From the NCBI GenBank assembly GCA_943327755.2, contig CALPYF020000016.1, positions 1-64,000 of the forward strand: a stretch of 64,000 bases of DNA, in the 5' to 3' direction. Origin of the DNA: Deinococcus hopiensis KR-140 (lineage in GTDB: Bacteria; Deinococcota; Deinococci; Deinococcales; Deinococcaceae). Positions within the stretch are counted from its first letter, which is position 1. Every line of letters begins with the position of its first letter. The notes under the pieces are model-generated. The model saw only the letters and a list, made by a program, of their open reading frames with translations, was not told the DNA's origin and did not search any database. A program made the translations under genes and the position numbers. Shown piece by piece: positions 59,898-64,000 of this stretch.

Positions 59898-59926
59898 CGC
59901 GCCGCCCCCCTCCCCGGGGCGGCGCG
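59898..59926 (+). terminator. Terminator of the subtilisin-like protease gene
   Basis: A perfect 11-bp stem CGCGCCGCCCC / GGGGCGGCGCG with a 7-nt loop. Confidence 0.7.
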
Positions 59927-59960
59927 TTCCTGCCCCACACCCAGTTCACCGGAGACCGTC

Positions 59961-61112
<1,152 letters not shown>

Positions 61113-61122
61113 TCCCCCGGCC

Positions 61123-61160
61123 CCGGCGGGTCGGCTGTGCCCACGCGCCTGACCCGCCGG
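61123..61160 (+). terminator. Terminator of the second protease gene
   Basis: A perfect 10-bp stem CCGGCGGGTC / GACCCGCCGG with an 18-nt loop. Confidence 0.6.
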
Positions 61161-61198
61161 TCCATCCTCTTCCCCATTCCCCTTCCGGAGGTTCCGTC

Positions 61199-62050
61199 AT
61201 GTTCAAACCCCTGCACGCCGCGCTGACCGCCCTAGGTATCCTGGCCCTGAGTGCCTGCTCCACCCAGACCACCCCGCAGGCCGTGCTGCCTGAGGAGACC
61301 CTCACCGTCACCGGCACCGAGAAGGCCTTCCCGGAGACGATCGGCAGCCAGATCGTGTACGGCACGGTCACGAGCGTCACCAACCGGCCCTACCAGGTGA
61401 GCGTCACGCCCAGCACCGAACTGTCGGGCGGCTGGTGCGGCGGCACCCTGATCAGCACCAACTGGGTACTGACCGCCGCGCACTGCGTGGTCGGCTACAG
61501 CGCCAGCCAGATGCGCGTCCGCGCCGGGATCAACGACCTGACCACCACCAGCGGCCAGCTGCGCACCCCGTCGCAGATCATCGTCCACCCGAACTACTCC
61601 AGTAGCGGCGACGCGTACGACATCGCCCTGATCCGCGTAGGCACCGCGTTCACGCTGGGCAGCACCGTGGCGACCGCCGCGCTGCCGAACAACACCACCG
61701 AGAGCGTGCTGGACGTGAACGGCAAGTACGCCACCGTCAGCGGCTGGGGCAAGACCGAGACCGGCGCGTACAGCAACCGCGCGCTGCGCGAGGTCACCAT
61801 CCCGATCACGCCCACCGGCAGCGACTGCGGCAGCCGCCCCGGCAACACCATCTGCGGCAAGTACGACGCCGGGAAGGACTCCTGCAACGGCGACAGCGGC
61901 GGCCCGCTCGCCGCGCGCTACAACAACCGGTTCTACGTGCTGGGCGTCGTGTCGTACGGCCCAGTGGAATGCCGCGGCTACGGCGTGTACACCCGCGTGA
62001 ACGGCTACATCAACTGGATCGCCACGAACACGGGCGTCACCGCGCAGTAA
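61199..62050 (+). CDS. Trypsin-like serine protease lipoprotein without PPC
   Basis: A 283-residue precursor with lipobox LALSAC. The protease domain shows LTAAHC, DIALIRV and DSCNGDSGGPLAARY; IVYGT marks the likely activation site. Segments such as ESVLDVNGKYATVSGWGKT closely follow the second protease, so the pair arose by duplication, but this copy lacks the PPC tail. AGG sequences lie about 7 nt before the ATG. Confidence 0.93.
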   Translation: MFKPLHAALTALGILALSACSTQTTPQAVLPEETLTVTGTEKAFPETIGSQIVYGTVTSVTNRPYQVSVTPSTELSGGWCGGTLISTNWVLTAAHCVVGYSASQMRVRAGINDLTTTSGQLRTPSQIIVHPNYSSSGDAYDIALIRVGTAFTLGSTVATAALPNNTTESVLDVNGKYATVSGWGKTETGAYSNRALREVTIPITPTGSDCGSRPGNTICGKYDAGKDSCNGDSGGPLAARYNNRFYVLGVVSYGPVECRGYGVYTRVNGYINWIATNTGVTAQ

Positions 62051-62067
62051 GTCCAGTTTCCGTCCAG

Positions 62068-62096
62068 GCACCGGCCCCCGCACGCGGGGCCGGTGC
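62068..62096 (+). terminator. Terminator of the third protease gene
   Basis: A perfect 11-bp stem GCACCGGCCCC / GGGGCCGGTGC with a 7-nt loop. Confidence 0.7.
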
Positions 62097-62130
62097 GCTG
62101 CTGTGTGCGGCGGGCGGCGCACAATACTGC

Positions 62131-62760
62131 ATGCCCCTGCCCGCCCATCAGGCTCCCCTCGCCGATCACGCCGCCGCGGCTGCCCACCTTTCCCGTGACC
62201 CCGTCCTGGCCGGGGTGATCGCTCGGGTGGGTGACCTGCCGGTCCTGACGCCCACCGCAGACCCATTCGGGACGCTGATCCGGAACGTGACGGGGCAGCA
62301 GCTGAGCGTGAAGGCCGCCGCGAGCATCCACGCCCGCGTGACCGCCACCCTGGGCGAGGTCACGGCCGATACGCTGTTGGCTGCCAGCGGCGACACGCTG
62401 CGCGGCGCGGGCCTGTCCTGGGCGAAGGTGCGGACCGTGCAGGCCATCGCACAGGCCGCGAAGACCGGCGCGGTGGACTTCGCGCACCTGAGCGAGCAGG
62501 ACGACGAGACCGTCATCGCCGAGCTGCTGCCCCTGCCCGGCATCGGCCGCTGGACTGCCGAGATGTTCCTGATGTTCGCCCTGGCCCGCGCGGACGTGTT
62601 CAGCGTCGGGGACCTCGCCCTGCGCCAGGGCCTCGCGCGACTGCACCCGGACGCGCCCGGCGGCGAGATCCTGGGCCGCTGGGCCCCATACCGCACGCTG
62701 GCCGCCCGCTACGTCTGGGCCGACAACGCCCGCGTGAAGGCCGGTGGGGAACCGGCGTGA
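62131..62760 (+). CDS. DNA-3-methyladenine glycosylase (AlkA family)
   Basis: A 209-residue HhH-GPD glycosylase. DPFGTLIRNVTGQQLSVKAA begins the fold, LLPLPGIGRWTAEMFLMFALARADVF is the helix-hairpin-helix, and catalytic Asp161 sits in SVGDLALRQG. It removes alkylated purines for base-excision repair. ATG 62131 is chosen because the long frame from 61969 runs through the protease end. Its length suits the compact AlkA2-type proteins of Deinococcus. Confidence 0.92.
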   Translation: MPLPAHQAPLADHAAAAAHLSRDPVLAGVIARVGDLPVLTPTADPFGTLIRNVTGQQLSVKAAASIHARVTATLGEVTADTLLAASGDTLRGAGLSWAKVRTVQAIAQAAKTGAVDFAHLSEQDDETVIAELLPLPGIGRWTAEMFLMFALARADVFSVGDLALRQGLARLHPDAPGGEILGRWAPYRTLAARYVWADNARVKAGGEPA

Positions 62761-62766
62761 CCGGCT

Positions 62767-62806
62767 GATGGCGGATGGCGGATGGCGGATGGCGGATGGC
62801 GGATGG
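62767..62806. repeat. Tandem 7-bp repeat (GATGGCG)
   Basis: GATGGCG repeats five full times plus GATGG, 7 nt after the glycosylase gene. It forms the opposite side of the G-rich repeat copy 2. Confidence 0.9.
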
Positions 62807-62847
62807 TCAACAGCGTGTCCGCGGCAACCCCGGCCAAGTCAAGCCGA

Positions 62848-62879
62848 CCCACTCCCCACTGCCCACTCCCTACTGCCCC
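62848..62879 (-). repeat. G-tract-rich repeat, copy 2
   Basis: On the minus strand five G tracts (62879-62876, 62870-62868, 62864-62862, 62857-62854, 62850-62848) with 3-5 nt loops fit a G-quadruplex. It covers the stop codon of the flavin reductase gene. Confidence 0.65.
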
Positions 62880-63538
62880 TTCTGCCACTCCTCGAACGGA
62901 ATGCGGTCGATGACGAACGTGTCGCGCGTGCGGGCGTACGTGCCGCGTCCGCCCATGCGGCCGATCAGGTCCAGCGCACCGGTGTCCACGTGGTGCCGGT
63001 CGGCGTCCTGCACGGCGTCCGCGCGCAGGGTCAGGCCCAGCACCTCGCCCAGGATGATGCGGGTGCGGCCGATCAGCACGGTCTGCACCTCGCGGCATTC
63101 CAGCGCGGCGGGCGCGGCGGCCACGCGCGGCACCGCGACCTTTACGCCCGGCGCGAGGGGAATGCCCAGCGCGTCCGGCTCCCCCTGCCCGTGCGGGAAG
63201 TCCGTGGCAGTGGCGTTCATGGTGACGGCCAGCGCCTCGCTGACGAGATTCACGGTGAACTCGCCGCCAGAGGCGATGTTCAGCGCGGTGTCCTTCGGGG
63301 TGCCGTCGGGCCGGTCGCCGGGCGCGAAGGCCACGACGGACGGATCGCTGCCCATCAGCCCGAAGAAGGAGTACGGCGCGAGGTTCACGTGCCCGCCCTC
63401 GCCCAGCGTGCTCACCCACGCGATCGGGCGGGGCGTGACGGTTGCCGTGAGCAGCTTGTACCGCGCCGCGCCGGGCAGCGCCGTCAGGTCGAAGTGCGTC
63501 ACCGGGAGGGCGTCCAGTGCAGAAGCGGGAGGCGTCAT
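62870..63538 (-). CDS. Flavin reductase-family protein
   Basis: A 222-residue FMN-binding split-barrel protein. TVTPRPIAWVSTLGEGGHVNLAPYSFFGLMGSDPSVVAFAPG is the flavin site; GEFTVNLVSEALAVTMNAT and a C-terminal FEEWQKGQ follow. It is close to a common family often annotated flavin reductase-like or DIM6-type. ATG 63538 is 6 nt after TACGCT. The stop codon lies in the G-rich repeat. Divergent from xseB, the two -10 boxes being 4 bp apart. Confidence 0.9.
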   Translation of the reverse strand: MTPPASALDALPVTHFDLTALPGAARYKLLTATVTPRPIAWVSTLGEGGHVNLAPYSFFGLMGSDPSVVAFAPGDRPDGTPKDTALNIASGGEFTVNLVSEALAVTMNATATDFPHGQGEPDALGIPLAPGVKVAVPRVAAAPAALECREVQTVLIGRTRIILGEVLGLTLRADAVQDADRHHVDTGALDLIGRMGGRGTYARTRDTFVIDRIPFEEWQKGQ

Positions 63539-63544
63539 GCGCGC

Positions 63545-63550
63545 AGCGTA
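63545..63550 (-). promoter_or_regulatory. -10 box TACGCT of the flavin reductase gene
   Basis: Minus-strand TACGCT, 6 nt before the ATG at 63538 and 4 bp from the divergent TAGCAT of xseB. Confidence 0.6.
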
Positions 63551-63554
63551 GCGG

Positions 63555-63560
63555 TAGCAT
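63555..63560 (+). promoter_or_regulatory. -10 box TAGCAT of xseB
   Basis: TAGCAT lies 7 nt before the ATG at 63568. Confidence 0.6.
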
Positions 63561-63567
63561 GGCCAGC

Positions 63568-63801
63568 ATGACTGAGCCTCAGCCCACCTCGTACCGGGAG
63601 GCGTACGCCCGGCTGAGCCGCATCGCCGCCGAACTCGAATCCGGCGAGGCCGACCTCGACCGCGTCCTGCCGCTGCTGGAGGAGGCCCGCGCCGCCTACG
63701 CCCAGTGCCGCGAGCGGATCGAGGCGGTCCGCGCCGTGCTGGCCGGAGATTGGGCCGACGACAGCGACGCAGACGAAACCGACACGGACGACGCGGAGTA
63801 A
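63568..63801 (+). CDS. xseB: Exodeoxyribonuclease VII small subunit
   Basis: A 77-residue protein with the XseB pattern SYREAYARLSRIAAELESGEADLDRVLPLLEEARAAYAQCRERIEAVRAVL and an acidic tail (DDSDADETDTDDAE). It is the small subunit of exonuclease VII, which degrades single-stranded DNA. ATG 63568 agrees with the leaderless promoter. The large subunit XseA is not seen in the window. Its stop is followed at once by repeat copy 3. Confidence 0.88.
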   Translation: MTEPQPTSYREAYARLSRIAAELESGEADLDRVLPLLEEARAAYAQCRERIEAVRAVLAGDWADDSDADETDTDDAE

Positions 63802-63804
63802 GTC

Positions 63805-63867
63805 GGCAGTGGGGAGTGGATCGGGGCTGACCTCCGACCCGCTCCCCACTACCTACTCCCCACTGCC
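63805..63867. repeat. G-tract-rich inverted repeat, copy 3
   Basis: Perfect 13-bp arms GGCAGTGGGGAGT / ACTCCCCACTGCC (63805-63817 / 63855-63867) enclose GCTGACCTCCG (63826-63836), identical to the loop of copy 1. It lies between two convergent genes and provides the last codons and stop of the minus-strand one. Confidence 0.7.
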
Positions 63868-64000
63868 CTCTTCCAGCGCCGCGACCGCCTGCGCGACCGG
63901 GGTGTCCCCGGCGACCACCTCGAAGGTCTGCCCCACGCTGCGCGGGTCGTTCAGGCAGGCGAGCACCACGGCCGCCACGTCGTCGCGGGCGATCATGCCG
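63853..64000 (-). CDS. NAD(P)-binding protein, C-terminal part (cut by window edge)
   Basis: The last 48 codons read on the minus strand: GMIARDDVAAVVLACLNDPRSVG, then QTFEVVAGDTPVAQAVAAL and EEGSGE before a TAG at 63855-63853. The pattern (ARDDVA, then G-TFEV-GD) is that of atypical short-chain or NmrA-like NAD(P)-binding proteins near their C-terminus. The final residues GSGE and the stop come from the G-rich repeat, so the repeat has probably altered the natural end. Confidence 0.65.
   Translation of the reverse strand, partial: GMIARDDVAAVVLACLNDPRSVGQTFEVVAGDTPVAQAVAALEEGSGE

Noticed and set aside
62767..62806. CRISPR array
   Set aside because: The 7-bp unit is repeated without spacers; there are no repeats of 24-40 bp with unique spacers and no cas genes in the window.

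Overview
This window is a high-GC bacterial chromosome segment that I assign to the genus Deinococcus. The grounds are about 70% GC with strong G/C third-codon bias, protein families typical of Deinococcota, and one very consistent promoter habit: a TANNNT -10 box lying 6-7 nt before the start codon of about twenty genes, which predicts leaderless mRNAs as reported for Deinococcus. I see no rRNA, tRNA, CRISPR array, insertion sequence or integrated phage. About 70 protein genes fill the window. The only gap over 300 nt without a gene is 57855-58350.

Layout. 1-4178: a truncated membrane protein, a carboxynorspermidine dehydrogenase-type enzyme, a YciI protein, then a helical-repeat (TPR-like) protein preceded in its transcript by a 50-residue secreted peptide. 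4183-11470: an ABC exporter pair, glmU, lgt, tatC-tatA and an SDR. 11532-18911: an MGCDIH-type protein, then mutS - FAD oxidase - mutL and two small exported or membrane proteins. 19068-24568: mltG-PfkB kinase, an orphan histidine kinase, and a cation/proton antiporter fused to RCK and UBP zinc-finger domains. 24639-31606: SulP transporter, GNAT, argB, a Tat-exported metallo-hydrolase and a large PAS-GGDEF-EAL protein. 31795-41607: S4 RNA-binding protein, zapE, an acyl-CoA carboxyltransferase, msrB, a CAP lipoprotein, ferredoxin, adenine deaminase, DUF1266 and a zinc-ribbon/HEPN-like protein. 41766-46196: four overlapping prepilin genes and a C39-like secreted peptidase. 46291-53822: P1 peptidase, tandem Nudix genes, flavin reductase, phosphotransferase, ykgJ-hisC, a TetR regulator with a small partner, a lipoprotein and an SRPBCC protein. 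53941-57854: EamA transporter, a fused SsuB-SsuC transporter, Nudix and SDR. 58351-62050: three secreted serine proteases in tandem. 62131-64000: AlkA-type glycosylase, flavin reductase, xseB and a truncated NAD-binding protein.

The points I consider most worth following are: (i) the secreted peptide plus TPR-like protein at 1897-3846, organised like a peptide-pheromone/receptor pair; (ii) two copies of a dispersed structured repeat (6713-6831 and 49972-50105) whose hairpin arms differ in sequence but keep pairing; (iii) two perfect matches to the operator described for Thermus PaaR, at the TetR gene and at the distant acyl-CoA carboxyltransferase promoter; (iv) the antiporter-UBP fusion; and (v) three copies of a G-tract-rich repeat placed exactly on gene 3' ends.
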